Of a stretch of 40,159 nucleotides of DNA, positions 22,392 through 30,864 are shown piece after piece. The notes below the pieces were generated by a model, which worked only from the letters and a program-made list of their open reading frames with translations, was not told where the DNA came from and ran no database searches. A program made the position numbers and the translations under genes. The stretch is taken from NCBI GenBank assembly GCA_029246705.1, contig JAQWMQ010000018.1:1-40159 (forward strand), written 5' to 3'. Position 1 is the stretch's first letter, and each line of letters begins with the position of its first letter. This DNA is from Phycisphaerales bacterium (lineage in GTDB: Bacteria; Planctomycetota; Phycisphaerae; Phycisphaerales; SM1A02).

Positions 22392-24194
22392 GTGAAAATC
22401 CGCAACTTCTCGATCATCGCCCACATCGACCATGGGAAGAGCACCCTGGCCGACCGTCTCCTGCAGGAGACTCGGGCGGTCGATGACCGGACCCGCAAGG
22501 ACCAGATGCTCGACTCCATGGACCTGGAGCGGGAACGCGGCATCACGATCAAGGCCGCAGCGGTCACCGTGCCCTGGGAACAGGGTGGCGAATCGTTCCA
22601 GCTCAACTTCATCGACACACCGGGACACGTCGACTTCACCTACGAGGTCTCTCGAGCCCTGACCGCCTGCGAGGGCGCGCTTCTGGTGGTCGATGCCGCG
22701 CAGGGCGTCCAGGCCCAGACCGTCGCCAATGCCTACCTCGCGGTGGAGAACAACCTCGAGCTGATCCCGGTCGTGAACAAGATCGATCTTCCCGGCGCCC
22801 AGCCGGAGGAGGTCGCGATGGAGATCGAGCAGGTGCTGGGCCTGCCCACCGACGACTGCATCTTCGTCTCCGCGAAGACCGGCGAAGGCGTCACCGAACT
22901 GCTCGATGCGATCTGCACGCGCTTTCCCGACCCACCCGAGCCCACCACCGACAAGCTGCGCGCCCTGATCTTCGACAGCCACTACGACGACTACCGTGGC
23001 GTGGTGATCTCGACCCGTGTCTTCGACGGCACCCTCGAGGTCGGACAGAAGATCCGCATGATGGGAACCGGGCGCACCTGGACGGTGACCGACCTGGGCA
23101 AGAACACGCCCTTCCCGGTCCAAGTCAAGCAACTCAAGAGCAACGAAGCCGGGTGGATGGTCGCTTCGATCAAGACCCTCGGCGATGTCCGGGTGGGTGA
23201 CACCATCACCCTGGAAAACGACCTCGCGGAGGAACCCCTGCCCGGCTACGAGGAGCCGAAGCAGATGGTCTTCTGCGACTTCTACCCCGCCACCAGCGGC
23301 GACGGTTCCAAGAAGGGCGACTTCGAGACCCTGCGAGAGGCTCTGGAAAAACTGCACCTCAACGACGCGAGTTTCACCTACGAAGTGCAGCATTCCGAAG
23401 CCCTGGGTTTCGGTTTTCGCTGCGGCTTCCTGGGCCTGCTCCACATGGATATCGTCCAGGAGCGGATCGAACGCGAAGGTGGCGTCGACGTGGTCCAGAC
23501 CGCACCGACCGTCTCCTACATGATCGACCTCAAGGACGGCTCGAGCGTCGAGATCCACAACCCCGCGGATCTGCCCGACCCCAACCACATCGAGGCGATC
23601 CGCGAACCGATCGTCAAGCTCGAGATCATCTGCCCCAAGGAGAACATCGGCGACCTGATGAAGCTCTGCGATGGTCGCCGCGGCCTCTTCAAGGGACAGC
23701 AGTTCCTCAGTGAGACTCGACAGATCCTCGACTTCGAGCTGCCACTCGCCGAGATCATCTACGACTTCTACGACAAGCTGAAGTCGATCACCCGCGGCTA
23801 CGGCACCATGGACTACGAGATCACCGGCTACCGCGCGGACAACCTCGCCAAGATCTCCATCCTGGTCAACAACCAGCCGGTGGAGGCGTTGAGCCTGATC
23901 TGCCACCGGACCAATTCGGAAGCCCGCAGCCGGGCGATCCTGATCAAGCTTCGCAAGCAGATCGACCGCCACCAGTTCGAAATCGCCCTGCAGGCCGCCA
24001 TCGGCGGCAAGATCATCGCCCGCGAATCCTTGAAGGCCCTGCGCAAGAACGTCACCGCCAAGTGCTACGGCGGCGACGTGACCCGCAAGCGAAAGCTGCT
24101 CGAGAAGCAGAAGGCCGGAAAGCAGCGGATGAAGACCGTGGGCAGCGTGAACATCCCCCAACAGGCATTCATGGCGGTCCTCGAGCAGGAATGA
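22392..24194 (+). CDS. lepA: Elongation factor 4 (back-translocating GTPase)
   Basis: A 600-residue ribosome-associated GTPase that acts on stalled or mis-translocated ribosomes. G motifs: AHIDHGKST (P-loop), RGITIKAAAV, DTPGHVDF and NKIDLPGA. The LepA-specific C-terminal domain is present (RADNLAKISILVNNQPVEALSLICH and GGKIIARESLKALRKNVTAKCYGGDVTRKRKLLEKQKAGKQRMK). The start is GTG 22392, giving MKIRNFSIIAHIDHG and the family's normal length; an ATG 50 codons earlier adds unrelated, Arg/Pro-rich sequence. No Shine-Dalgarno sequence precedes the GTG. An OmpH-like gene follows after 53 bp. Confidence 0.97.
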   Translation: MKIRNFSIIAHIDHGKSTLADRLLQETRAVDDRTRKDQMLDSMDLERERGITIKAAAVTVPWEQGGESFQLNFIDTPGHVDFTYEVSRALTACEGALLVVDAAQGVQAQTVANAYLAVENNLELIPVVNKIDLPGAQPEEVAMEIEQVLGLPTDDCIFVSAKTGEGVTELLDAICTRFPDPPEPTTDKLRALIFDSHYDDYRGVVISTRVFDGTLEVGQKIRMMGTGRTWTVTDLGKNTPFPVQVKQLKSNEAGWMVASIKTLGDVRVGDTITLENDLAEEPLPGYEEPKQMVFCDFYPATSGDGSKKGDFETLREALEKLHLNDASFTYEVQHSEALGFGFRCGFLGLLHMDIVQERIEREGGVDVVQTAPTVSYMIDLKDGSSVEIHNPADLPDPNHIEAIREPIVKLEIICPKENIGDLMKLCDGRRGLFKGQQFLSETRQILDFELPLAEIIYDFYDKLKSITRGYGTMDYEITGYRADNLAKISILVNNQPVEALSLICHRTNSEARSRAILIKLRKQIDRHQFEIALQAAIGGKIIARESLKALRKNVTAKCYGGDVTRKRKLLEKQKAGKQRMKTVGSVNIPQQAFMAVLEQE

Positions 24195-24247
24195 CTCCTG
24201 CCTACCGGACCGAGCGAACCATCAGGAAACCCAGCGGAACCTCAAAC

Positions 24248-24961
24248 ATGCTGAAGACCGATCGAATCGTCGCCATCACCGCCCTTGCCGTGGCACTCTT
24301 CGCCCTGCTCATGAACCCGGGCACCCAGCGAAGCGCGGACGCAGGACTCGAGGATCCGGAACAACTCGGCCCCGCCGCCAGCCTGGTGCTCTCGGGTGAA
24401 AAGGACCTCGTCGTCACCAACCGGGAGCAACGCATCGGCTGGGGCGAACGACCGACCGCTCGCGCCTGGAGCATCGGCGCGGTGCACATCGACCGGGTGA
24501 TCAAGGCCCTGCTCCAGTCCGAGGCCTACAACGAGGAACGCCAGGACCTCGAAGGTGAGCTGATGGAGCTCGACGCGGACTTCAACGCACGCGCCGAGGC
24601 GCTCCAGGCCGAGTACGCCGACGTCCAGGAATCAGACCCGGAATTCCCCGAGGCGCAGGAACGCAGCCAGGCGATGATGCAGGAATACCAGCAGTTCGCC
24701 CAGGTCGCCCAGGCCCGCATGAGCCAGCTTCAGACCCAGCAGCTTGAACGTGGCTATCGCGAGATGGTGGAAGCGGTCGAAGTGGTCTCCGACCAGCAGG
24801 AACTCGACCTCGTCATGCGCTTCATTCCCACCGCGGAATCCTTCGGGACCAACGTGGTGGAGCAGGCGATGCTGCAGATCCGACTTCGAACCCTGCTGCG
24901 CTATCCGGACGCGATCGACATCACCGAGGCCATCCTCGAGGAACTCGATCTCGAGGGCTGA
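24248..24961 (+). CDS. OmpH/Skp-like periplasmic coiled-coil protein
   Basis: A 237-residue exported protein. The start is ATG 24248, giving MLKTDRIVAITALAVALFALLMNPG, an N-terminal signal or anchor. A longer frame from inside lepA is rejected. Residues about 80-110 read SIGAVHIDRVIKALLQSEAYNEER, matching the Skp opening [IV]-x-x-V-[DN]-x-x-x-[IV]; then follows a long coiled coil rich in E, Q and A (LEGELMELDADFNARAEALQAEYADVQE, then AQARMSQLQTQQLERGYREM). Skp-family proteins hold unfolded outer-membrane proteins in the periplasm. The last 50 residues (SFGTNVVEQAMLQIRLRTLLRYPDAIDITEAILEEL) are an addition to the usual fold. It may share a transcript with lepA. Confidence 0.82.
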   Translation: MLKTDRIVAITALAVALFALLMNPGTQRSADAGLEDPEQLGPAASLVLSGEKDLVVTNREQRIGWGERPTARAWSIGAVHIDRVIKALLQSEAYNEERQDLEGELMELDADFNARAEALQAEYADVQESDPEFPEAQERSQAMMQEYQQFAQVAQARMSQLQTQQLERGYREMVEAVEVVSDQQELDLVMRFIPTAESFGTNVVEQAMLQIRLRTLLRYPDAIDITEAILEELDLEG

Positions 24962-24970
24962 CCCGGGTGC

Positions 24971-24994
24971 CCCGGCCCACCGCCGGGAGGGCCG
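24971..24994. terminator. GC-rich hairpin in a 36-bp convergent gap
   Basis: Two alternative stems: CCCGGC/GCCGGG (24971-24976 with 24982-24987) and CGGCCC/GGGCCG (24973-24978 with 24989-24994). No U-tract. It lies between the stops of the OmpH-like and YbjQ-family genes. Confidence 0.4.
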
Positions 24995-24997
24995 CGA

Positions 24998-25483
24998 CTA
25001 GATGACCACCGCGGTGCCGGTCACGGTGACGAGCATGAGCGATCCGTTGGACGACGTCGATTCCTGGTCGACTGAGATCCCGACGACGGCGTTGGCACCC
25101 AGCTTGCCGGCGCGATGCGTGAGTTCCCTGAAAGCCAGCGTGCGGGCATCGATCAATCGATGTTCGGTGCCACTGGAACGGGTTCCAAGCAGCGAATCAA
25201 ACGCCTGGCCGACCGAGGTGCCCAACCCGGACCCGACCCCCGCCTCCCCGCAGACCACGCCCAGGTAGCGCTTGATCGGATGCCCTTCGAGGGTCGGCGT
25301 GGTGCTCAGGATGCGAATCGCGGTGCAGTGCTCGTCGGAGGGATCCTGCTCGGCGAGGTAGTCGGGACTGCCGGGTTCGACCCTTTCGGTTCGAACGAAC
25401 TCAGGCAGCGGTGATGGAACGCGCTTGAACGGCTTGTCCGTGTCGTCCCATTGGTTGAACCCTGAATCTTCGTTGTTGGTCAT
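24998..25483 (-). CDS. YbjQ/UPF0145-family protein
   Basis: A 161-residue soluble protein. The start is ATG 25481-25483, with AAGGAAG 5 nt upstream and overlapping lipB by 4 bp. The C-terminal 100 residues match the YbjQ (DUF74) family: ILSTTPTLEGHPIKRYLGVVCGEAGVG, then ARTLAFRELTHRAGKLGANAVVGISVDQES, and a last strand SLMLVTVTGTAVV. Family members form pentameric rings; a heavy-metal-binding role has been proposed but not settled. The first 55 residues (MTNNEDSGFNQWDDTDKPF...) are a polar extension. A link to lipoate is not obvious beyond the operon. Confidence 0.88.
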   Translation of the reverse strand: MTNNEDSGFNQWDDTDKPFKRVPSPLPEFVRTERVEPGSPDYLAEQDPSDEHCTAIRILSTTPTLEGHPIKRYLGVVCGEAGVGSGLGTSVGQAFDSLLGTRSSGTEHRLIDARTLAFRELTHRAGKLGANAVVGISVDQESTSSNGSLMLVTVTGTAVVI

Positions 25484-26208
25484 CGGGACTTCCTTTCTTC
25501 GGACTCCTCGGCCTGTGCATGCAGCAGTTGGATCAGTTGCCTGGTGAGTTCCTCGCGGACGGCCGCCAGGGTCGGCGCCTTCGCCCCGAGTTCCTGCTCG
25601 AGGCTGGTCACCGGCCGCGAGAGACCACAGGGAACGATCAGTTGAAAATGCTCGAGATCCGGTTCGACGTTCAAGGCCAGTCCGTGCATCGAACACCAGC
25701 GACTCAGCCGAACCCCCATGGCACAGATCTTTCGATCGAGTTCCCCGCTGCGCTCCGCCGGCACCCAGACCCCGGTGGCCTCGGGATCCCGTTCCCCTCG
25801 GATCCCGTACACCGCAAGAGTGCGGATCACCGCCTCCTCGAGGAGGCGAAGATAGGGGTGGATGCGCAGGCCGAGTCGGTTCAGGTCGAGAATCGGATAA
25901 AGGACCAGCTGACCGGGACCGTGGTAGGTGATGTCACCACCCCGATCGGTTTCGGCAAGTTCGATGCCGAGTGCGTTCAGTCGCTCCTCGTCCACAAGCA
26001 GGTGTTCAGCGACACCGGGGCGCCTGGTGACCGTGACCACCGGAGGCTGGTGCTCGAGCTGCAGGATCCACATCGGCCCGTCGCCGTCCTTTCGGGCGTC
26101 GATAACCGACTGGTGTCGAGCACGCTGGCAGGCCAGGGCCTCTGCGTAGGCAAGCCGCCCGAGGTTCTCAGACCTGATGTCAAAGGGGGCTGGTGGGTCT
26201 TCTTGCAT
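25480..26208 (-). CDS. lipB: Octanoyltransferase (lipoate biosynthesis)
   Basis: Transfers octanoyl from acyl carrier protein to lipoyl domains of 2-oxoacid dehydrogenases and the glycine cleavage system, before sulfur insertion by LipA. The 242-residue protein has DRGGDITYHGPGQLVLYP (the RGG-x-x-T-x-HGPGQ motif), the catalytic Lys in RKICAMGVRL and the catalytic Cys in RWCSMHGLALNV. The length is normal. I start at ATG 26206-26208, with a TACCGT hexamer 6 nt upstream. The very long open frame running on upstream to 27549 is antisense to lpxA and not real. lipA is not in the window. It overlaps the YbjQ-family gene by 4 bp and is divergent from lpxA by 42 bp. Confidence 0.96.
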   Translation of the reverse strand: MQEDPPAPFDIRSENLGRLAYAEALACQRARHQSVIDARKDGDGPMWILQLEHQPPVVTVTRRPGVAEHLLVDEERLNALGIELAETDRGGDITYHGPGQLVLYPILDLNRLGLRIHPYLRLLEEAVIRTLAVYGIRGERDPEATGVWVPAERSGELDRKICAMGVRLSRWCSMHGLALNVEPDLEHFQLIVPCGLSRPVTSLEQELGAKAPTLAAVREELTRQLIQLLHAQAEESEERKSR

Positions 26209-26214
26209 ATCAAT

Positions 26215-26220
26215 ACGGTA
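26215..26220 (-). promoter_or_regulatory. -10-like hexamer 6 nt before the lipB ATG
   Basis: On the minus strand TACCGT, then ATTGAT, then ATG. No ribosome-binding site. It sits 19 bp from the matching plus-strand element of lpxA, so the two promoters are packed back to back. Confidence 0.35.
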
Positions 26221-26238
26221 CACACCGCGCGGAAACCG

Positions 26239-26244
26239 TAGAAT
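26239..26244 (+). promoter_or_regulatory. -10-like hexamer 6 nt before the lpxA GTG
   Basis: TAGAAT, then GGAATC, then the GTG start. No Shine-Dalgarno sequence is possible in the gap. It differs from the rimO element in a single base over 12 positions. Confidence 0.5.
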
Positions 26245-26250
26245 GGAATC

Positions 26251-27078
26251 GTGCCTACCATCCACCCAACTGCCACGATAGAGGGAGACGTCGAGCTGGC
26301 GGACGATGTCCTGCTCGGCCCCCGATGCACCATCACCGGACCGGTGAAGATCGGTGCCGGGACCAGGGCGATCGGTGACGTGTGGATCCACGGGCCGACC
26401 ACGATCGGCGAGGGGAACATCATCTACCCCTACACCACGATCGGGTTCGCACCGCAGGCAAGGAACTACGACGTCTCCGAAAGCGGGCCCGGTGTCCTGA
26501 TCGGCAATCGAAACACGCTTCGTGAACACGTCACGGTGAACCGGGCGATAACCGAGACCCGCCCCACCACCATCGGTGACGACAACTACATCATGGCCCA
26601 GTGTCACGCCGGACACGACGTGGTCATCGGAAACAACACAACCCTCGCGAACTCGGTCCACCTCGGTGGACACGCGGTCATCGAGGACCTGGCCACCCTC
26701 GGGGGTGCGTCCAACGTTCACCAGTTCGTGCGCATCGGACACGGTGCGATGCTTTCGGGCGCGGTGGGCACGACCCGGGACGTCCTGCCCTGGTTCACGG
26801 TCACCGCGACCAACGTCGCCGCCAGCCTGAACCTGGTGGGCATGCGACGCCAGGGACTGACCAGCGACGAGATCGACAGCGTTCGCTGGGTCTTCAAGAC
26901 GATCAACCGCCGCGGACTTTCGCTGCCCGCGGCCATCGAAGAGGTCCGGATCCGGCACAATGGCGGCGAGCAGCCGGTGTTGGGTCGTCTCCTCGAATTC
27001 CTCGAATCCGCCGAGCGACCGATCTGCACCGCCTTCAACCGGGCGGCACGCAGCGGATACGAGGTCAACAAGACCTGA
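26251..27078 (+). CDS. lpxA: UDP-N-acetylglucosamine O-acyltransferase
   Basis: Adds a hydroxyacyl chain to UDP-GlcNAc, the first step of lipid A synthesis. The 275-residue protein is a left-handed beta-helix of hexapeptide repeats (IHPTATIEGDVELADDVLLGPRC and similar), with the catalytic His in AQCHAGHDVVIGN and the family phrase GFAPQARNYD (usually G-x-x-P-Q-D-x-K). The C-terminal helical domain begins near NLVGMRRQGLTSDEI. GTG start preceded by a -10-like element. It shows that this organism makes lipid A. lpxB, lpxD and fabZ are not alongside. Confidence 0.94.
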   Translation: MPTIHPTATIEGDVELADDVLLGPRCTITGPVKIGAGTRAIGDVWIHGPTTIGEGNIIYPYTTIGFAPQARNYDVSESGPGVLIGNRNTLREHVTVNRAITETRPTTIGDDNYIMAQCHAGHDVVIGNNTTLANSVHLGGHAVIEDLATLGGASNVHQFVRIGHGAMLSGAVGTTRDVLPWFTVTATNVAASLNLVGMRRQGLTSDEIDSVRWVFKTINRRGLSLPAAIEEVRIRHNGGEQPVLGRLLEFLESAERPICTAFNRAARSGYEVNKT

Positions 27079-27112
27079 CCCGGCCTTCGGGCCCCGATGC
27101 AAGGAAGCAACG

Positions 27113-27952
27113 GTGTCACTTTCGTTTCTCGTTCTTGGTTCCTCCAGCAGTGGCAATGCCACGTTGCTGCGGTGCCAAACCGAGTCAGGGACACGAAACT
27201 TCCTGATCGACGCGGGGCTGGGACCACGAACCATCGTGCGCCGCATGGCCATGGCAGGGCTGGACCCCCCACGACTGGACGGGATCGTCCTGACCCACGC
27301 CGATTCGGACCACATCCGAAACAGCTGGCGTCGCACCCTCGAACGGGACGAGATCCCGGTGCACATCCCGGTCGCACACCGATACGACGCGGAACGCGAA
27401 GCCGTGCCCAGGATTCTTTCCCGGGTCTTCAGTGGTTCATTCGAACCGGCTCCGGGCGTTCGGTTCGACCCGTATGTCTGTCCCCACGACGGCGAGGGCT
27501 CGAGCGCCTTCAGGATCAGTTGTGGTGACGCCAGCCTCGGATGGGCCACGGACCTGGGGCGGGTGCCTGAGGGCCTCCTGGAACACCTGGACGGCGTTGA
27601 CGCCCTTGCGATCGAATCAAACTACGACCGGGGGCTGCAAGAGAACTCCGGTCGACCGGACTTCCTGGTTCGGCGTATCACCGGTGGTCGGGGGCATCTG
27701 TCCAACCGGGAATGCCTGGATGCCGTGAAAAGGCTCACCAGCCGCCAGGACCTCCTGAATCCGATGAGCCACATCGTCCTGCTGCATCTTTCACGGGACT
27801 GCAACCGCCCCGAACTGATCCGAGCGCTCTGGGCTCGGGAGGCACCTGAGCTCCTCGAGAGGCTGGTGATCAGCGCCCATGACCGGCCTGCCGGGCTGCT
27901 GCACATCGGCCCTGGTGCAGGAAGTACCGATCAAGGCGTTCTTTTTGCCTGA
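27113..27952 (+). CDS. Metallo-beta-lactamase-fold hydrolase (YycJ/WalJ-like)
   Basis: A 279-residue cytoplasmic hydrolase. The start is GTG 27113 with AAGGA 9 nt upstream; it follows lpxA by 34 bp. The metal motif is LTHADSDHIRN (T-H-x-D-x-D-H). The opening SLSFLVLGSSSSGNATLLRC and FLIDAGLG match the YycJ/VicX/WalJ group, in which S-S-G-N is typical. Later, IAFR-like strand segments and LAIESNYDRGL (E-S-N) and LSNRECLDAV (H-L-S-N) complete the family. Relatives are involved in cell-wall homeostasis or DNA processing; the substrate is not established. It may share a transcript with lpxA. Confidence 0.88.
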   Translation: MSLSFLVLGSSSSGNATLLRCQTESGTRNFLIDAGLGPRTIVRRMAMAGLDPPRLDGIVLTHADSDHIRNSWRRTLERDEIPVHIPVAHRYDAEREAVPRILSRVFSGSFEPAPGVRFDPYVCPHDGEGSSAFRISCGDASLGWATDLGRVPEGLLEHLDGVDALAIESNYDRGLQENSGRPDFLVRRITGGRGHLSNRECLDAVKRLTSRQDLLNPMSHIVLLHLSRDCNRPELIRALWAREAPELLERLVISAHDRPAGLLHIGPGAGSTDQGVLFA

Positions 27953-27999
27953 CGCCGGTCGCTCCCGGCGCCCCGAACCCCTATTCTCTCCCCCCTGAC

Positions 28000-29913
28000 A
28001 TGAGTGACAGCATCACCCACGAATGCGGTCTGGCGGTCGTCCGACTGCGCAAGGAGATCTCCTGGTATCGGGAGGAGCACGGGGACCCACTCTGGGGTCT
28101 GCGCAGACTCTTTCTGCTCATGGAAAAGCAGCACAATCGTGGGCAGGACGGTGCAGGGATCGGCATCGTCAAGTTCGACATGCCACCGGGGTCGCGCTTC
28201 CTCAGCAGGCTCAGGTCGGCCAAGCGGAACCCCATCGAACGGCTCTTCGATCGTTCGATGCAACCGGCCACCAAACTCGGCAAGAAGGTTCTTCAACTCG
28301 GTGAAACCGAGCTCAAGCAACTGATCCCGATGCTGGGGGAGGTCATGGTCGGCCACCTTCGCTACGGAACCCATGGCGGTCGAACCACCGATGCCTGCCA
28401 CCCGCTGGTGCGTCGCAACAACGTCGCAAGCAGGAATCTCGCACTGGCGGGCAACTTCAACCTGACCAACTCCAGCAGGTTGTTCGAGAAGCTCGTCGAA
28501 TACGGGCTGCACATCGTCGGCGAATCGGACACCCAGGCGGTGCTGGAGCGAATCGGCTACATGCTCGACCGCGAGCACGAGATGCTTGCGAGCACCATGG
28601 GCGAGGGGTCATTCGCGAACCTGCGGGGCTACGAACTCGCGGGCGAGGTGTCACGACAACTGGACCTGGTGCGCATCCTCAGGAAGGCCTCCTCCGACTT
28701 CGACGGAGGCTGGGTCCTGGCGGGGCTGGTGGGCAACGGTGACCTCCTGGTCTGTCGCGATCCGGCGGGAATCCGCCCCGCGTTCATGTACATGGACGAA
28801 GAGGTGATCGCCGTCGCCAGCGAACGGCCCGCACTCTGCACCGTGTTCAACGTGGATCCGGAGCAGGTCAAGGAACTGCCCCCCGCCAATGCACTGGTGG
28901 TGCAGCGATCGGGCGAGATCACCCAGGCCGAGTACATCGCACCGCTTCCGGTGCGGCGATGCACGTTCGAGCGGATCTACTTCAGCCGCGGCAACGACAT
29001 CGACATCTACCAGGAACGGAAGAAGCTCGGAAGCAACCTCGTGCCGAGGATCCTCGAGAAGGTCGATCATGACGTGGAGAAGACGGTCCTGGGTTTCATT
29101 CCCAACACCGCCGAAACCGCCTACATGGGCATGATCGAGGGCTTCCGAAACTTCGCCAACCAGAACAGCGCCGATCGGATCTGGGAACACTTCGAAGCCG
29201 GAACCCTGACTCGGAAGACACTCGAAAACACGCTTGCCAATCGAGCCCGAGCGGAGAAGGTCACGCAGAAGGACCAGCGCCTGCGGACCTTCATCACGCA
29301 CGACTCCGCGCGCAAGAGCCTGGTCGGACACATCTACGACATCACCTGCGGCACGGTTCGACCCGATGACACCCTGGTGGTGATCGATGACTCGATCGTT
29401 CGGGGAACGACGCTGCGCGAATCGATCATCACGATGCTCGCGAGACTGAACCCACGCAAGATCGTGATCGCGAGCAGCGCTCCTCCCATCATGTACCCCG
29501 ACTGCTACGGCATCGACATGAGCCAGCTGGGACGCTTCATCGCGTTCGAAGCGGCGGTGGCGCTGATCAGGGACCAGGGCGACGATGAACTGCTCGAGGA
29601 AGTCGAGCGAAAGTGCCTCGAACAGGAACAACAGCCCGACGAACAACTCGAGAACCACGTGAAGATGATCTACAAGCCCTTCGGGCACGAGACGATCTCG
29701 AACAAGATCGCGGAGCTGCTTCGAAGCCCCACCCTCGAGTGGAACGGCGAGCTGGACCTGGTCTACCAGGACATCGCGGGGCTTCGCGACGCCATGCCCG
29801 AGCACACCGGTGACTGGTACTTCACCGGCGATTACCCCACCCCCGGTGGCAATCGCGTGGTGAACACCGCCTACCTGAAGTGGCGCCGCAACGACTTGTC
29901 CCGCTCCTACTAG
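28000..29913 (+). CDS. Amidophosphoribosyltransferase-like protein of the long PurF type
   Basis: A 637-residue glutamine amidotransferase plus phosphoribosyltransferase, as in PurF, which makes phosphoribosylamine to begin purine synthesis. The N-terminal Ntn domain has Cys9 in HECGLAVVRL, LLMEKQHNRGQDGAGI, and GHLRYGTHGG. The PRTase domain has the PRPP loop TLVVIDDSIVRGTTLRES. It is about 130 residues longer than E. coli PurF, with extra sequence around RFLSRLRSAKRNPIERLFDRS and at the C-terminus. From memory it closely matches the long homologues of Bacteroidota, sharing HECG, EKQHNRGQDGAG and CSFERIYFSRG-like phrases. If Cys9 is catalytic, eight residues must be removed. No ribosome-binding site is evident, and TATTCT lies 12 nt before the ATG. 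Whether it is the main PurF is unknown. Confidence 0.88.
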   Translation: MSDSITHECGLAVVRLRKEISWYREEHGDPLWGLRRLFLLMEKQHNRGQDGAGIGIVKFDMPPGSRFLSRLRSAKRNPIERLFDRSMQPATKLGKKVLQLGETELKQLIPMLGEVMVGHLRYGTHGGRTTDACHPLVRRNNVASRNLALAGNFNLTNSSRLFEKLVEYGLHIVGESDTQAVLERIGYMLDREHEMLASTMGEGSFANLRGYELAGEVSRQLDLVRILRKASSDFDGGWVLAGLVGNGDLLVCRDPAGIRPAFMYMDEEVIAVASERPALCTVFNVDPEQVKELPPANALVVQRSGEITQAEYIAPLPVRRCTFERIYFSRGNDIDIYQERKKLGSNLVPRILEKVDHDVEKTVLGFIPNTAETAYMGMIEGFRNFANQNSADRIWEHFEAGTLTRKTLENTLANRARAEKVTQKDQRLRTFITHDSARKSLVGHIYDITCGTVRPDDTLVVIDDSIVRGTTLRESIITMLARLNPRKIVIASSAPPIMYPDCYGIDMSQLGRFIAFEAAVALIRDQGDDELLEEVERKCLEQEQQPDEQLENHVKMIYKPFGHETISNKIAELLRSPTLEWNGELDLVYQDIAGLRDAMPEHTGDWYFTGDYPTPGGNRVVNTAYLKWRRNDLSRSY

Positions 29914-30014
29914 CCGACGCCGGCCCTGAAACCCCATCTCCGGGCTTTCCTGCCGGTCGAGAGGCCTTGGGGGGCTCACAGAAGGGGTTTTTCTGGCGGA
30001 TCCACCGGCTGTTC

Positions 30015-30090
30015 TTGACGCTGGCAGCGGATGCTGGTTCAATGCGCGACTCGCCCGATCATTCAGATCGGGAGGCACCTCATGATGAGG
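30015..30090 (+). promoter_or_regulatory. rpsD promoter and structured leader
   Basis: TTGACG (30015-30020) and TTCAAT (30038-30043), 17 nt apart, form a fair promoter. The leader then has two hairpins: CCCGATC/GATCGGG around ATTCA (30054-30072) and CCTCA/TGAGG around TGA (30078-30090), ending 17 nt before the start codon. S4 represses its own mRNA in several bacteria through a structured leader, so this may be the S4 target. The known E. coli and Bacillus structures cannot be matched by eye. Confidence 0.5.
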
Positions 30091-30107
30091 CGGCCAAAGG
30101 AACACAG

Positions 30108-30713
30108 ATGGCACGATACCTCGGTCCCAAAGTGAAGCTCTCCCGTCGCGTCGGCGTTCCGATCGCGGATATCCCGAAGCACACCTCGAAGCGCCAGCTC
30201 TCCCCACCGGGAATGCACGGCTTCCGTGGCCGAAGGATCAAGGACTACGGAATTCGCAAGGACGAGAAGCAGAAGCTGCGTTACCACTACAACGTGCTGG
30301 AACGACAGTTCCGAGGCTATCTCGCCACCGCGACACGTCGCCCGGGAAACACCGGTGAAAACCTGCTCCAGCTGCTTGAATGCAGGCTGGACAACGTCAT
30401 CCGACGAGCTGGTTTCACCCGCACCATCTGGGCCGCCCGACAGTTCGTGGTGCACGGTCACATCATGATCAACGGCAGCAAGGTCGACCGACCCAGCTAC
30501 CAGATGCAGATCGGTGACGAGATCACGGTTCGCGGCAAGGATTCCTCCACCAAGCTCGCTCGCGAGAACATGGAGAGCCTGGCTGGACACATGGTGCCCG
30601 GATGGGCCGAAGTGAACCCGGCGGAGCTCATGGTCAAGATCGTGGCCCACCCCACTTCCGACCAGATCCCATTCGATGTGAACACCAATCTCATCGTCGA
30701 GTTCTACCGTTGA
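30108..30713 (+). CDS. rpsD: 30S ribosomal protein S4
   Basis: A 201-residue primary 16S rRNA-binding protein that nucleates 30S assembly. The start is ATG 30108, with AAAGGA 6 nt upstream. MARYLGPKVKLSRRVGV, then RQLSPPGMHGFRGRR, KQKLRYHYNVLERQFRGY, and the S4 RNA-binding domain LECRLDNVIRRAGFTRTIWAARQFVVHGHIMINGSKVDRPSY are all canonical. The zinc-finger cysteines of some S4 proteins are absent (C-minus form). It is transcribed alone; in most bacteria rpsD sits with rpsM, rpsK, rpoA and rplQ. Confidence 0.98.
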   Translation: MARYLGPKVKLSRRVGVPIADIPKHTSKRQLSPPGMHGFRGRRIKDYGIRKDEKQKLRYHYNVLERQFRGYLATATRRPGNTGENLLQLLECRLDNVIRRAGFTRTIWAARQFVVHGHIMINGSKVDRPSYQMQIGDEITVRGKDSSTKLARENMESLAGHMVPGWAEVNPAELMVKIVAHPTSDQIPFDVNTNLIVEFYR

Positions 30714-30751
30714 TCACCCTTCGGGGCCCTCAATCAAGGCTATTCACCCCA

Positions 30752-30777
30752 GCGGCGGAGGCATCAGCCTCTGCCGC
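30752..30777 (+). terminator. rpsD terminator
   Basis: An 11-bp stem GCGGCGGAGGC/GCCTCTGCCGC (30752-30762 with 30767-30777), one G-U pair, loop ATCA, followed by CGGTCATTTT. It lies 38 bp after the stop codon. Confidence 0.75.
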
Positions 30778-30864
30778 CGGTCATTTTGGCCCGCCTGGAG
30801 CCTGACCGAACTGGCTTCAGGCACGCCCACGGGGTACCCTGTCGCGTTCCGTTGAAAGGACGCC

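Noticed and set aside
22374-24161. Minus-strand 595-residue open frame
   Set aside because: Exactly antisense to lepA, which is unmistakable.
26209-27549. Upstream extension of the lipB reading frame
   Set aside because: Antisense to lpxA and the MBL-fold gene; LipB is complete from 26208.
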